Positions 1 through 10,445 are shown, counted from the first letter of the stretch. The stretch is 64,000 bases of DNA from Pseudophaeobacter flagellatus (GCF_021228235.1 NZ_JAJQRG010000001.1:682001-746000), one strand, 5' to 3'. The notes: generated by a model not told the origin, from the sequence alone. Program-made: numbers and translations.

Positions 1-2693
<2,693 letters not shown>

Positions 2694-2710
2694 GCCTGTT
2701 TTACCGTCAC

Positions 2711-2747
2711 ATGTTCCAAAATGTTCGCAAATGTTCTCATAAAGTTC
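2711..2747 (+). promoter_or_regulatory. LexA box preceded by tandem ATGTTC decamers
   Basis: GTTC at 2733-2736 and GTTC at 2744-2747 are separated by exactly seven bases. This is the alphaproteobacterial LexA recognition pattern GTTC-N7-GTTC. Two further ATGTTC units start at 2711 and 2721, so three ATGTTC units repeat at a 10-bp period before the final GTTC. A TTTACA hexamer at 2748-2753 directly abuts the box and could be a -35 element for the small gene at 2840. The pattern is seen in the sequence; LexA binding is inferred. Confidence 0.65.
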
Positions 2748-2839
2748 TTTACAGGCGCGTCGTAAAGTGAGAACAAATAGGCAACAAGATCGCCAGAGAG
2801 CGGTTGCCAACCCGACAGACAAGAGTGGAGCGCAGACCA

Positions 2840-2962
2840 ATGATGACCCAATTGAAAACAACCCTGAACAACACACAGTCGACCCTGTTGCAGGACGCGC
2901 TTGGCGCTGCATCCTTGGTGGTCATGCTTGTGGTTGCGCTGCATCTGCCAGGTTTTTTGTAA
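2840..2962 (+). CDS. 40-residue single-pass membrane peptide, candidate SOS-induced gene
   Basis: A short open frame starts ATG-ATG and encodes 40 residues (39 from the second ATG). GGAG at 2827-2830 is well placed as a ribosome binding site. The first half is polar and looks amphipathic (TTLNNTQSTLLQDALG). The second half is one hydrophobic helix (AASLVVMLVVALHLPGFL) that runs to the C-terminus, so it should be a small inner-membrane protein. A LexA box lies about 90 bases upstream and no other gene reads away from that box. I recall similar short proteins in roseobacters but cannot confirm homologues here. By size, topology and likely SOS control it resembles Caulobacter SidA, a 29-residue SOS division inhibitor. 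That function is inference only. Confidence 0.6.
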   Translation: MMTQLKTTLNNTQSTLLQDALGAASLVVMLVVALHLPGFL

Positions 2963-3062
2963 CCGCCCGACCTGAAGTTTCCTTATCCCCGCCCGTCGTA
3001 ACCGCAAAAACTGGAGACTTATTCCCCGAGCAAATTTGAATACTGCCTGCTGTCTTTATGAC

Positions 3063-3215
3063 GGGAACGTGCATGTCTTATCCCGACCTGCGATGGAAAC
3101 CTTGCTTGTCCTTGTTTCACCGGTTGCGCCTATCAACCGGATTGCGTTCCCGGACCCCGCATGAAGACGCATATACTGCCGCCACCATCTGCCCGGATGT
3201 GTGGCGGTTTTTTTT
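3063..3215 (+). ncRNA. Possible small RNA ending at an intrinsic terminator
   Basis: The stretch contains no convincing gene but has a 7-bp hairpin (CCGGTTG/CAACCGG, about 3120-3140) followed by a strong intrinsic terminator at 3178-3215. A weak TTGAAT (3036-3041) with TATGAC (3057-3062) could serve as promoter, though the 15-base spacer is short. No coding gene ends just upstream, so the terminator needs an owner. The start is a guess, and a long 3' end of the 2840 gene transcript is the main alternative. Confidence 0.3.
3178..3215 (+). terminator. Rho-independent terminator
   Basis: CCGCCAC (3179-3185) pairs with GTGGCGG (3201-3207), followed by eight T at 3208-3215. It reads on the plus strand and could end the 2840 peptide transcript or a small RNA. 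Confidence 0.8.
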
Positions 3216-3533
3216 GCCGTCGCCCTGCAAGACTGGGGGCGATCAGGATTTACCCCCATGTGCCAGGTCACCGCAGTGGCGGTTTGCGACAAAGATCGGT
3301 ACAGAAAACCCTTCATCATGACAAACTTGCACCGCCCATATCACAGCTGCGAGAAGAGCTGGCGGAGCCGGTTTTAATTGTTGCTTCTTTGCTGATGATA
3401 CATCCGGCAGGTCGGGCGGCACGCCTGCACCGATCGGCGGTGGTGTTGTCTTGGCTGCGCGGCATGTTACCGTATGACGTGCCCCAGATCAGATGAACCG
3501 AGGGCTGCCTGTTTGAGTAACATAAAGCTAAGG
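3216..3533. other. Gene-poor stretch
   Basis: Nothing convincing was found here. The longest open frames have unnatural composition, no ribosome binding site and no recognisable motif. Confidence 0.5.
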
Positions 3534-3998
3534 TTAAGCGCAGTTTTTTTGCGACGCCTCATGAAATGCCTCGAGCGTGGCATCGAGGCACAGCAGGATA
3601 GAGGCATGACGGTTTTTGAAATCGCGCGCCGGTATCAGCACTTCCAGCTCTGCAAAGGGGGGCGCGGGCGGCGGTTGGTTGGCGGTCAGCATGGCTTTCA
3701 GCTCTGCGCGGGCGGTTTCGACTTCGCTCAGGCTGCGGCCAATGATCTTGCTGGCCACAATCGAGGCCGAAGCCTGCCCCAGGGCGCAGGCCTTGACGTC
3801 CTGGCCAAAGTCGGCAATCTGCCCGTCGTGCAGGGTCAGATCAACGGTGACGGTTGATCCACACAGCGGCGCGCGTTTCTTTGCGGTGGCATCCGGGTTG
3901 TCCAGCCGATCAAGCAGCGGAATATCCGCCGCCAGCGCCAGAATACGCGCCGAATAGAGCTTGATAAGATCGGTTTCGCTGGACGTTTCGCTGGACAT
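3534..3998 (-). CDS. Iron-sulfur cluster assembly scaffold protein (IscU/SufU-like)
   Basis: This 154-residue cytoplasmic protein resembles the IscU/NifU N-terminal scaffold fold, on which Fe-S clusters are built before transfer to target proteins. Three cysteines sit at the expected places: Cys46 (APLCGS), Cys71 (KACALGQAS) and Cys137 (ILLCLD). The usual Asp after the first Cys-Gly is Ser here, a variation that may affect cluster stability. The start is the ATG ending at 3998, preceded by GAGG at 7-8 bases; a longer frame upstream has no family-like sequence. It is divergent from hisI with a 77-base gap. No other suf/isc gene is adjacent, although a gene annotated in this clade as SufBCD-associated lies at 51544. 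Confidence 0.8.
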   Translation of the reverse strand: MSSETSSETDLIKLYSARILALAADIPLLDRLDNPDATAKKRAPLCGSTVTVDLTLHDGQIADFGQDVKACALGQASASIVASKIIGRSLSEVETARAELKAMLTANQPPPAPPFAELEVLIPARDFKNRHASILLCLDATLEAFHEASQKNCA

Positions 3999-4075
3999 AA
4001 GGCGGCCTCGGGCTTTCCCTTGGGGTATCTTCCCCATACATAGGACGCGGATGGCAGATACAAAAGGGTTTTCCC

Positions 4076-4444
4076 ATGACTTTCTCTCCCGATAGCCTGC
4101 AATACGACGCGTCCGGCTTGATCCCCTGTATCGCCCAGGATCACAGCAGCGGCGAGGTGCTGATGATGGCCTGGATGAATGCGGCAAGCGTCGCCAAGAC
4201 GTTAGAGACCGGCAAGGTGACCTATTGGTCGCGCTCGCGTCAGGCCTTTTGGGTGAAGGGAGAGAGTTCGGGGCATCTGCAGAGTCTGGTAGAGCTGCGG
4301 CTTGATTGTGATCGCGATTGCCTGCTGGCCCTGGTCGACCAGGTGGGCCCTGCCTGTCACACCAATCGGCGCAGCTGTTTTTACACCGCCATTCGTGACG
4401 GGGCAGAGCAAGAGTTGATGGCCCCGATGGACGACAGCCTCTAG
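4076..4444 (+). CDS. hisI: Phosphoribosyl-AMP cyclohydrolase
   Basis: HisI opens the adenine ring of phosphoribosyl-AMP in the third step of histidine synthesis. The 122-residue protein is the short monofunctional form, without the HisE pyrophosphohydrolase domain found in E. coli. Diagnostic motifs are VTYWSRSRQAFWVKG, the metal-binding DCDRDC and the C-terminal ACHTNRRSCF with zinc-ligand cysteines. The gene stands alone, away from other his genes, as is common in alphaproteobacteria. It is divergent from the Fe-S scaffold gene, so both promoters share 3999-4075. Confidence 0.96.
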   Translation: MTFSPDSLQYDASGLIPCIAQDHSSGEVLMMAWMNAASVAKTLETGKVTYWSRSRQAFWVKGESSGHLQSLVELRLDCDRDCLLALVDQVGPACHTNRRSCFYTAIRDGAEQELMAPMDDSL

Positions 4445-4455
4445 ACCAGACAGAT

Positions 4456-5328
4456 CTAGGTCGAGGCGGGCGCGAGGCCTACCATGCGGCGAATGTCGCC
4501 TGGGCTGGCCCCCTCGGCCCGGTATTTGGCGATGGCGCGGGCGTCATCGCGTTTGGCGAGCCGTTTGCCCGCCTCGTCGCGGATCAGATCGTGGTGGTGG
4601 TAAATGGGGGGTGGCAGGCGCAGCAGAACCTGTAGCAAGACATGGATCTGGGTGGCGTCAAACAGATCGGCGCCGCGGATGATATGGGTGATGCCCTGAT
4701 CAGCATCATCCACCACAACCGACAGATGGTATGAGCTGCCCATTCCCTTTCGCACCAGAATGATGTCACCCACACGTTCAATCAGTTGTGTCGGGTCCAG
4801 CCTGTGCGATCCGCGAAATTTGGCACCAGTTTCCTCAAAAGTACGCAGCCCGGTCTGTTGCATGGCCAGCGCCAGTGCCTTGGCCATATCAAGGCGTATG
4901 ACATCCTCTGTTCCGGGCGTCTCTCCGGCGCGGTGGCGACAGCTGCCGGGATAGATGCGCCCATCAGGGCCAAACTGCGCCACCCCTTCCTGCGGTGCCC
5001 CGGCTGCCGCCTCGATATCGGCCCGGTTGCAGCAGCAGGGATAGGTCAGGCCAAGCGCCGTGAGCTGCGCCAGCGCCTGTTGGTAGCGCGTAATTCGGTT
5101 GCATTGGCGCATCACCGGCTCCGGCCAGCATAGGCCCAGCCAGTGCAGATCTTCATAGATCTGCGCCTCCCAGGATTGGCGGGCGCGGGATTGGTCGATG
5201 TCTTCGATGCGCAGCAGAAAGCTGCCGCCAGCAGCCTGCGCCATATCATAGGCCAAAAGCGCCGAATAGGCATGCCCTAGATGCAGTGGGCCGGTGGGTG
5301 AGGGGGCAAAACGGGTGATGAAGGTCAC
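4456..5328 (-). CDS. gluQ: Glutamyl-Q tRNA(Asp) synthetase
   Basis: GluQ (YadB) attaches glutamate to the queuosine base of tRNA-Asp. It is a truncated GluRS paralogue without the anticodon-binding domain, and the 290-residue length fits. It has the HIGH-type motif HLGH (in FAPSPTGPLHLGHAYS), the RIEDID segment and a KMSKS-type KRLAKRD near the C-terminus. The zinc site is visible as YPCCCNR and YPGSC. I chose the GTG ending at 5328 because the family-type N-terminus (VTFITRFAPSPTGP) begins there and GGGGG precedes it; upstream in-frame sequence is not family-like. It follows trmFO by 22 bases, so the two tRNA-modification genes are probably co-transcribed. Confidence 0.94.
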   Translation of the reverse strand: MTFITRFAPSPTGPLHLGHAYSALLAYDMAQAAGGSFLLRIEDIDQSRARQSWEAQIYEDLHWLGLCWPEPVMRQCNRITRYQQALAQLTALGLTYPCCCNRADIEAAAGAPQEGVAQFGPDGRIYPGSCRHRAGETPGTEDVIRLDMAKALALAMQQTGLRTFEETGAKFRGSHRLDPTQLIERVGDIILVRKGMGSSYHLSVVVDDADQGITHIIRGADLFDATQIHVLLQVLLRLPPPIYHHHDLIRDEAGKRLAKRDDARAIAKYRAEGASPGDIRRMVGLAPAST

Positions 5329-5350
5329 GGGTATTGCCCCCTTTGTCAGA

Positions 5351-6694
5351 TCAGGAGAAATGGTCCAGCCAGGCGGTCCAGGCGGTTTTGGCGCGGTCAG
5401 TATAGGCCTTGTAGCGGTCCTTGCGGCCACGCCGCCCGCCTTTCAGCCCGTCAACCGGCTGGAACAGGCCAAAGTTCACATTCATCGGTTGAAAGGTCTT
5501 GGCCTCGGCCCCGCCGGTGATGTGATGGATCAGGGCGCCCATGGCGCTGTCTTGCGGCACCTCTGGTAGCTCTAGCCCAAGGATCTCGGCGGCGGCCATG
5601 CGCCCAGCCAAAAGCCCCATGGCGGCGCTTTCCACATAGCCCTCCACCCCGGTGATCTGGCCGGCAAAGCGTAGATGTGGCTTTGATTTCAGTCGCATCT
5701 GGGCGTCCAGCAGGGTGGGGGAGTTGAGGAAGGTATTGCGATGAATGCCGCCAAGCCGGGCAAAGCGGGCATTCTCCAGCCCCGGAATCATCTTGAGCAC
5801 CTCGGCCTGGGCGCCGTATTTCATCTTGGTCTGGAAGCCGACGATGTTGAATAGGGTGCCAAGCGCATTGTCACGGCGCAGCTGCACCACGGCATAGGCC
5901 TTTACATCCGGCTGGTGCGGATTGGTCAGGCCAACCGGCTTCATTGGGCCAAAGCGCAGGGTCTCGCGACCGCGCTCTGCCATCACCTCGATGGGCAGGC
6001 AGCCGTCGAAATACCCGGCCGTTTCACCTTCGTGGAATTCGGTTTTATCCGCTGCCAGCAGGGCATCAATGAAGGCCTCATACTGATCTTTGGACATCGG
6101 GCAGTTCAGGTAGGCGGTGCGCTCTTCCTCGGTTTCGCCCTTATCATAGCGCGACTGCATCCAGGCCTGCGACATATCAATGCTCTCGGCATAGATAATC
6201 GGGGCGATGGCATCAAAAAAGGCAAGCGCCTCGGCGCCGGTCTCAGCCTGGATTGCCTGGCCCAGGGTGCCAGAGGTTAAAGGACCTGTGGCAAAGATCC
6301 AATGGCCGTCCTCGGGCAGCGCGGTGATCTCCTCGTAGGACACCTCGATATTGGGATGCGCCTTCAGCTTGGCGGTGACCGTTTCGGCAAAGGGGTCGCG
6401 ATCAACCGCCAGGGCACCACCTGCGGGCAGGCGATGTTCTTCGGCGCTGGCCATGATCACCCCGTTGGCGGCGCGCATTTCCCAATGCAACAGCCCCACG
6501 GCGTTTTGCTCATCGTCATCAGAGCGAAAGGAGTTGGAACACACCATCTCGCCCAGATTGCCCGTTTGATGGGCAAAGGTTTCCACTTTGGGCCGCATCT
6601 CGTGGATCACCACTTTGACGCCCATGTTCGCAGCCTGCCAGGCTGCCTCGGACCCGGCCATGCCGCCGCCCACGATATGCAATGTCTTTGTCAT
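5351..6694 (-). CDS. trmFO: Methylenetetrahydrofolate-tRNA (uracil-54-C5) methyltransferase TrmFO
   Basis: TrmFO makes ribothymidine-54 in the T loop of tRNA using methylene-THF and FADH2. The 447-residue protein opens with an FAD dinucleotide-binding motif ([16 protein letters not shown]) and ends with [10 protein letters not shown], both characteristic of Trm[12 protein letters not shown]-like sequence ([12 protein letters not shown]) and the [12 protein letters not shown] block support the call. The ATG ending at 6694 gives the usual [11 protein letters not shown] start; a TTG nine bases upstream is possible, and neither has a clear Shine-Dalgarno sequence. It heads a probable two-gene unit with gluQ. 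Confidence 0.95.
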   Translation of the reverse strand: MTKTLHIVGGGMAGSEAAWQAANMGVKVVIHEMRPKVETFAHQTGNLGEMVCSNSFRSDDDEQNAVGLLHWEMRAANGVIMASAEEHRLPAGGALAVDRDPFAETVTAKLKAHPNIEVSYEEITALPEDGHWIFATGPLTSGTLGQAIQAETGAEALAFFDAIAPIIYAESIDMSQAWMQSRYDKGETEEERTAYLNCPMSKDQYEAFIDALLAADKTEFHEGETAGYFDGCLPIEVMAERGRETLRFGPMKPVGLTNPHQPDVKAYAVVQLRRDNALGTLFNIVGFQTKMKYGAQAEVLKMIPGLENARFARLGGIHRNTFLNSPTLLDAQMRLKSKPHLRFAGQITGVEGYVESAAMGLLAGRMAAAEILGLELPEVPQDSAMGALIHHITGGAEAKTFQPMNVNFGLFQPVDGLKGGRRGRKDRYKAYTDRAKTAWTAWLDHFS

Positions 6695-6993
6695 AGGGGG
6701 CAAATAGGGCAGTGCGCTGGGTTAAGCAATATTGCCTAGGTGCGAATATGGGCTCAGCAGTGATGAAATGTGGCAAGAAGGCGGCGGAAGTAGGGGGGGG
6801 CCTCCGACAGGATTCATCCTTGGGCTAGCAGAGTAGATTGGGCTTGGCAGGTGGATGGGCAAACGGGTGCAGTGGCCATTTTGGAAACAATACCGCGCCG
6901 TGCCGGTGACTGCTGTCCGATATGGCAGTAATTACATCAATTCAGGCGGAAATACACCTAGGACGGCTGTGTCTACAGAGTAAATAAGGGGAG
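6695..6993. other. Intergenic region upstream of trmFO
   Basis: No credible gene is seen. The region should hold the trmFO promoter on the minus strand but no clear -35/-10 pair stands out. It borders the long hairpin at 6994-7074. Confidence 0.5.
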
Positions 6994-7074
6994 AATTTGG
7001 GGCCGCTGCGCGGGAATGTCACCGGGGAGAGAGATTCCCGGTTGGAGGGACCTTCCGCTGCAGCGGCCCAAATT
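6994..7074. ncRNA. Long imperfect inverted repeat, candidate structured RNA or palindromic repeat unit
   Basis: Arm 6994-7009 pairs with 7060-7074 over 15 base pairs with one bulged G; the closing part is AATTTGGG with CCCAAATT. The 50-base interior can fold in two mutually exclusive ways: CGGGAAT (7011-7017) with ATTCCCG (7034-7040), or ACCGGG (7021-7026) with CCCGGT (7037-7042). It lies between the 3' end of the crotonase gene and the 5' end of trmFO. There is no T-tract, so it is not a simple terminator. It could be a structured RNA on either strand, a regulatory leader, or a dispersed palindromic repeat. Confidence 0.45.
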
Positions 7075-7189
7075 GTGTCCGGGACGTAACCCGTGCCCAA
7101 TCCTTGCCATTATCTTGCCTCGATTAAAAGGCCCGATAGAGAAACAATAAACCCCGAATGGTAAACAAAGACTAAAATTTTCACAAAAT

Positions 7190-7978
7190 TCAGGATTTTT
7201 CCCAATCGGGTGTACGTTTTTCAAGAAAGGCTGCCATGCCTTCGGCGGTATCGGGTTGCATCAGGTTTTCGACGATGACCTGACTGGTATAGGCATAGGC
7301 CTCTTCAATCGGCATCTGCAGTTGTTGGTAGTAGGCCTCTTTGCCGATCTTGACCGCCGCGCCAAGCTTGGCGGCAATCTTTTCTGCCATGGAGCGGGTC
7401 TCTGCCTCTAGCTGGTCTGCCGGGACGGCGCGGTTGATCAGCCCCAGCTCAGCAGCGCGGGGGGCTGACATGAATTCGCCGGTGGTGAGCAGTTCAAAGG
7501 CGTGTTTGCGGGGGATATTGCGGGATAGGGCGACCATGGGGGTAGAACAAAACAACCCGATGTTGACGCCATTGACGCCAAAGCGGCAATCCTCGGCGGC
7601 GATGGCAAGGTCGCAAGAGGCCACCAACTGGCAGCCCGCTGCGGTGGCAATCCCATGCACCTGGGCGATGACCGGCTGGGGGAGGCGTTGCAGGCCCAGC
7701 ATTACCTGAGTGCAGCGCGAAAAGAGACTGTCAAAATAGGCCCTGCCGCCATCGTCGGCTGCGCGCCCGGCGGTCATCTGGCGAATATCATGGCCGGCGC
7801 AAAAGGCCTTGCCCGCGCCAGACAGGATGACGGCCTTGATGCTGCGATCTTCTTTCAGCGCGTCAATCTGCTGTTGCAGGGCTGCCAGCATTTCGTCCGA
7901 CAACGCGTTCAGCCGATCCGGCGCGTTCATTCGCAAATGCGCAATTGCGTTTTTGTCGTCACGTTCCAGAATTGCCAT
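7190..7978 (-). CDS. Crotonase-family protein, ECHDC3-like enoyl-CoA hydratase homologue
   Basis: The 262-residue protein has the crotonase fold, with the oxyanion-hole segments AGKAFCAGHD and GIATAAGCQLVASCD. It resembles ECHDC3-type proteins closely (GVNIGLFCSTPMVALSR; EKRTPDW at the C-terminus). The two glutamates that catalyse hydration in classical enoyl-CoA hydratases are absent: the GGCEL position reads AGCQL, and the PE of PEILLG reads NG in VNGVNIG. It may therefore be a different CoA-dependent isomerase/hydrolase or a non-hydrating family member. GAGGAG precedes the ATG ending at 7978. It is divergent from a thioesterase gene, which suggests a shared role with acyl-CoA. Confidence 0.82.
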   Translation of the reverse strand: MAILERDDKNAIAHLRMNAPDRLNALSDEMLAALQQQIDALKEDRSIKAVILSGAGKAFCAGHDIRQMTAGRAADDGGRAYFDSLFSRCTQVMLGLQRLPQPVIAQVHGIATAAGCQLVASCDLAIAAEDCRFGVNGVNIGLFCSTPMVALSRNIPRKHAFELLTTGEFMSAPRAAELGLINRAVPADQLEAETRSMAEKIAAKLGAAVKIGKEAYYQQLQMPIEEAYAYTSQVIVENLMQPDTAEGMAAFLEKRTPDWEKS

Positions 7979-8036
7979 CTTGCTCTCCTCTTGGGTTCTG
8001 GGTGAACACTAGGGCGCAACGAGAGAGAGGAAAAGC

Positions 8037-8459
8037 ATGGGATTGGCATTCGACGCAAGAGAGCTGGAAGCCTATATGGCGGAGATATTCCCGCAGGTGG
8101 CAGAGGATTTTGCCATCGATACGCTATCGGCGGAGGGCATCACCATGCGGTTGAAGGTGGCAGAGCGTCATCTGCGCCCCGGTGGCACGGTTTCGGGGCC
8201 GTCGATGTTTGCCCTTGCGGATGTCACGGTATACGCGCTGGTCTTGTCACGATTGGGGGCCAAAGCCCTGGCTGTGACCACCAATTCATCGCTGGATTTC
8301 ATGCGTAAACCAGAGGCAGGGTGTGACATCATTGCCAAGGGTCAGCTGCTTAAACTGGGGCGCAGCCTGGCCGTGGGGGATGTGCATATGTTTTCACAGG
8401 GATCTGATAAGATGGTGGCGCGGTCCACCATGACTTATTCTATTCCACCGGTGCGCTAG
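8037..8459 (+). CDS. PaaI-type hotdog-fold thioesterase
   Basis: This 140-residue protein has the PaaI/4HBT hotdog pattern: HLRPGGTVSGPSMFALADVTVYA, with the aspartate on the long hotdog helix, and a second strand block TTNSSLDFMRKP. Such enzymes hydrolyse acyl-CoA or aryl-CoA thioesters in the cytoplasm; the substrate is not readable from sequence. GAGAGG lies just ahead of the ATG. It is divergent from the crotonase gene (58-base gap), and its 3' end overlaps the convergent psd gene by 20 bases. Confidence 0.85.
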   Translation: MGLAFDARELEAYMAEIFPQVAEDFAIDTLSAEGITMRLKVAERHLRPGGTVSGPSMFALADVTVYALVLSRLGAKALAVTTNSSLDFMRKPEAGCDIIAKGQLLKLGRSLAVGDVHMFSQGSDKMVARSTMTYSIPPVR

Positions 8460-9348
8460 CTGTAACACGTGCGAGGGGCTGGCCTACCTTGACCAGGGTT
8501 TCGCGTCCAGCGGCGCTATTGGCAACTAGGTCGGGGCTAAAGGCGACCGTGCCGGGCTGGAACACCACCACCACGGTTGACCCGCCAAATTTGAAATAGC
8601 CCTTTTCATCCATCTTCTGCACCGCGCCTGTGGTCTTGGTGTTGAGGATGGAGCCAACCCCAAAGGCCCCCACTTCGCTAAAGCAGTAGTGGCCGATCGT
8701 GTCATTTTTTATCAGGGTATTGCAGCGTTTGTTTTCGCCAAAGACATCGGGACCCGCGCCCAGGGCTATGGGATTGACCGAATGCAGCGCCCCGTCGATT
8801 TCCTGGCAGCGCTCAATCATGCCCGCCATCGGAAAGTGGTAGCGGTGATAATCCGCCGGGCATAGCCGCACGATGGCCAGGGCACCGCCCAGAAAGGGCT
8901 TGGCCATATCCTGCAGCATGGTGTTGATTGACATCGGGTGGCCTTTGATCGGCACAAAGATGTCATTCTCTAGCGTGGGAAAGACCAGAACCCGGCCATC
9001 GGCCGGCGCGATGATTTCATCTGGAGCCGGATTATAGGGGCGCGCTTCGGGTTTTAGGTGGCGGGCAAAAAAGTCATTAAAAGAGGCATAGTCCTGCGCC
9101 GGGCGTACCGCCTCTGTCATGTCGATCGACAGCTCTTCGATCACCGATTTTATCTTGCCGCGCGACCAACGGCTGTCAAACCAGCACCCAAACAATCGGC
9201 TGATCAAAGGGGCGCGAAACAGCAGCCGCTCCAGCAGCTTGGTGCTGCTGTCCTGATAGGCCCAACGGATCCATTTTTCGCCCAGGATGACCTCGTCAAA
9301 CACCAGTCCGGTTTCACGATTGACCACCTGAATGGGGGTATTTTGCAT
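8440..9348 (-). CDS. psd: Phosphatidylserine decarboxylase
   Basis: Psd converts phosphatidylserine to phosphatidylethanolamine at the inner membrane. The 302-residue length fits the long proteobacterial/eukaryotic-like class. Self-cleavage should occur at Gly-Ser in FGGSTVVVV near residue 255, giving the pyruvoyl-bearing alpha chain. Upstream are the conserved DGRVLVFP, CPADYHRYHFP and GHPMSINTML blocks. GAGG lies eight bases before the ATG ending at 9348. No pssA is adjacent. The 3' end overlaps the thioesterase gene tail to tail. Confidence 0.95.
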   Translation of the reverse strand: MQNTPIQVVNRETGLVFDEVILGEKWIRWAYQDSSTKLLERLLFRAPLISRLFGCWFDSRWSRGKIKSVIEELSIDMTEAVRPAQDYASFNDFFARHLKPEARPYNPAPDEIIAPADGRVLVFPTLENDIFVPIKGHPMSINTMLQDMAKPFLGGALAIVRLCPADYHRYHFPMAGMIERCQEIDGALHSVNPIALGAGPDVFGENKRCNTLIKNDTIGHYCFSEVGAFGVGSILNTKTTGAVQKMDEKGYFKFGGSTVVVVFQPGTVAFSPDLVANSAAGRETLVKVGQPLARVTASAPVE

Positions 9349-9473
9349 CTGATCTGCCTCGCATCCGCTGTATTCTGTTCGCCTAGCAGAGCCGGTGGCC
9401 TGGGCTCAAGCGGATTGTGCCTGACGCCAGCCTTGGCAGGGGCGTGGGTTTTGGCGGCAAGGTCAGTGGGATG

Positions 9474-9929
9474 TTAGGCTGTAGGGGACGGCGTGTCGGC
9501 TAGATCCGGCCCGCGCAGGATCTCGCGTACGGTGACGGAGGTGGTGTCAAACGCGCGCTTCAACACCTCGATGGCCCGCCAGGGATCCGCATCGCCACAC
9601 ATAAAGACATCAAAGGCACCATAGCCAACTTCGGGCCAAGTGTGCACGGATATGTGGCTTTCGGCCAGCACCGCCACGCCCGAGATACCTTGGGGGGAAA
9701 AGCGATGCGTGTGCATATGCAGCAGGGTGGCACCGCAGGCGGAAATCACATCGCAAAATGCCTGCTGGATTCGGGCCTCACTGTCCAGCCCGCGCCCCTG
9801 CGTGACTTCGATAATAAGGTGAGTGCCGGCAAAGACCCGGCCATCGCGCTGGGTCAAACGGTCGCTGCGCTGCGATTGTGCTGCCTTGCGGGGGGCGATC
9901 CCTTGGGGGGCAGAATGGGCGTCGCGCAT
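9474..9929 (-). CDS. speH: S-adenosylmethionine decarboxylase proenzyme
   Basis: AdoMetDC supplies decarboxylated SAM, normally the aminopropyl donor for spermidine. The 151-residue protein is the short prokaryotic class. The processing site is ESHISVHTWPE, with Ser91 becoming the pyruvoyl group after cleavage following Glu90. GTHLIIEV and the FDVFMCGD segment with the catalytic Cys are also present. The ATG ending at 9929 has AAGGA eight bases upstream, while a longer in-frame start has none. A roughly 30-residue N-terminal extension precedes the core. No spermidine synthase gene adjoins it, so the aminopropyl transfer partner must lie elsewhere. The speD/speH naming varies. Confidence 0.9.
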   Translation of the reverse strand: MRDAHSAPQGIAPRKAAQSQRSDRLTQRDGRVFAGTHLIIEVTQGRGLDSEARIQQAFCDVISACGATLLHMHTHRFSPQGISGVAVLAESHISVHTWPEVGYGAFDVFMCGDADPWRAIEVLKRAFDTTSVTVREILRGPDLADTPSPTA

Positions 9930-10139
9930 ACGGGTATCCTTCAGCGGGTTGGGCAGTCCTGGACGACGGGGAGGCTGGGGCAGGGCCTGGGCGCATCTAA
10001 GCAGGCTGATGCGTCTGATCAAGAAAAATCCTGGCCGACCTGCGCCGGGCCGTTCTTGTTTGGCCCTGACGGATTAGCCCGGTCCTTGGTTTTCAAAAGC
10101 TGGTGGGCAAAAGGTGGGGGCTATGCTTGGCAATCAGAC

Positions 10140-10164
10140 AAAAAAAGACCGGGGCAAGCCCCGG
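10140..10164 (-). terminator. Rho-independent terminator of the DUF1127 gene
   Basis: On the minus strand, CCGGGGC and GCCCCGG (10149-10155 with 10158-10164) form a 7-bp stem with a two-base tip, followed by seven T (complement of 10140-10146). It lies 28 bases after the DUF1127 stop. Confidence 0.88.
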
Positions 10165-10191
10165 CCATAAGGTTGCTCTGTGCCCAGGGGA

Positions 10192-10425
10192 TCAAGGGCG
10201 CCAGAACGGAAGAGTTCCTTGATAATGAGCCTCCTCGCGGGAGATCCCGATATCTCGTAGCTGTTCGACGCTCAGCGCTTGCAGGTCTTTGCGCGAGCGA
10301 TGGCGGTTGGACCATTTGGTGACCAAGACTGCAAAGGCAACTGCCGCCTGAGCCAGAACCGGCAGCGCGGCGCGGTTGGTCAGGTAGGACATATGTGTGC
10401 GGCTTTGTGTTGCAGGCGTCGTCAT
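10192..10425 (-). CDS. DUF1127 small protein (YjiS-like)
   Basis: The 77-residue protein has a hydrophobic middle (LPVLAQAAVAFAVLV) and the C-terminal DUF1127 signature RSRKDLQALSVEQLRDIGISREEA. DUF1127 proteins are small, arginine-rich and often RNA-linked or phosphate/carbon-responsive in alphaproteobacteria; the exact role here is unknown. AAGGA lies nine bases before the ATG ending at 10425. It is divergent from a MocR regulator with only 94 bases between them, and MocR proteins typically activate their divergent neighbour, so it is a likely target. A strong terminator follows. Confidence 0.87.
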   Translation of the reverse strand: MTTPATQSRTHMSYLTNRAALPVLAQAAVAFAVLVTKWSNRHRSRKDLQALSVEQLRDIGISREEAHYQGTLPFWRP

Positions 10426-10445
10426 GGGGTAGATCCTTTATTGTG

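Noticed and set aside
3161-3496. 111-codon frame in the gap after the small peptide gene
   Set aside because: It runs through an intrinsic terminator, lacks a ribosome site and has no plausible protein features.
6994-7074. 4.5S (SRP) RNA
   Set aside because: A short GGAAGGTCC-like string occurs, but the conserved SRP apical loop and its asymmetric internal loop are not present.
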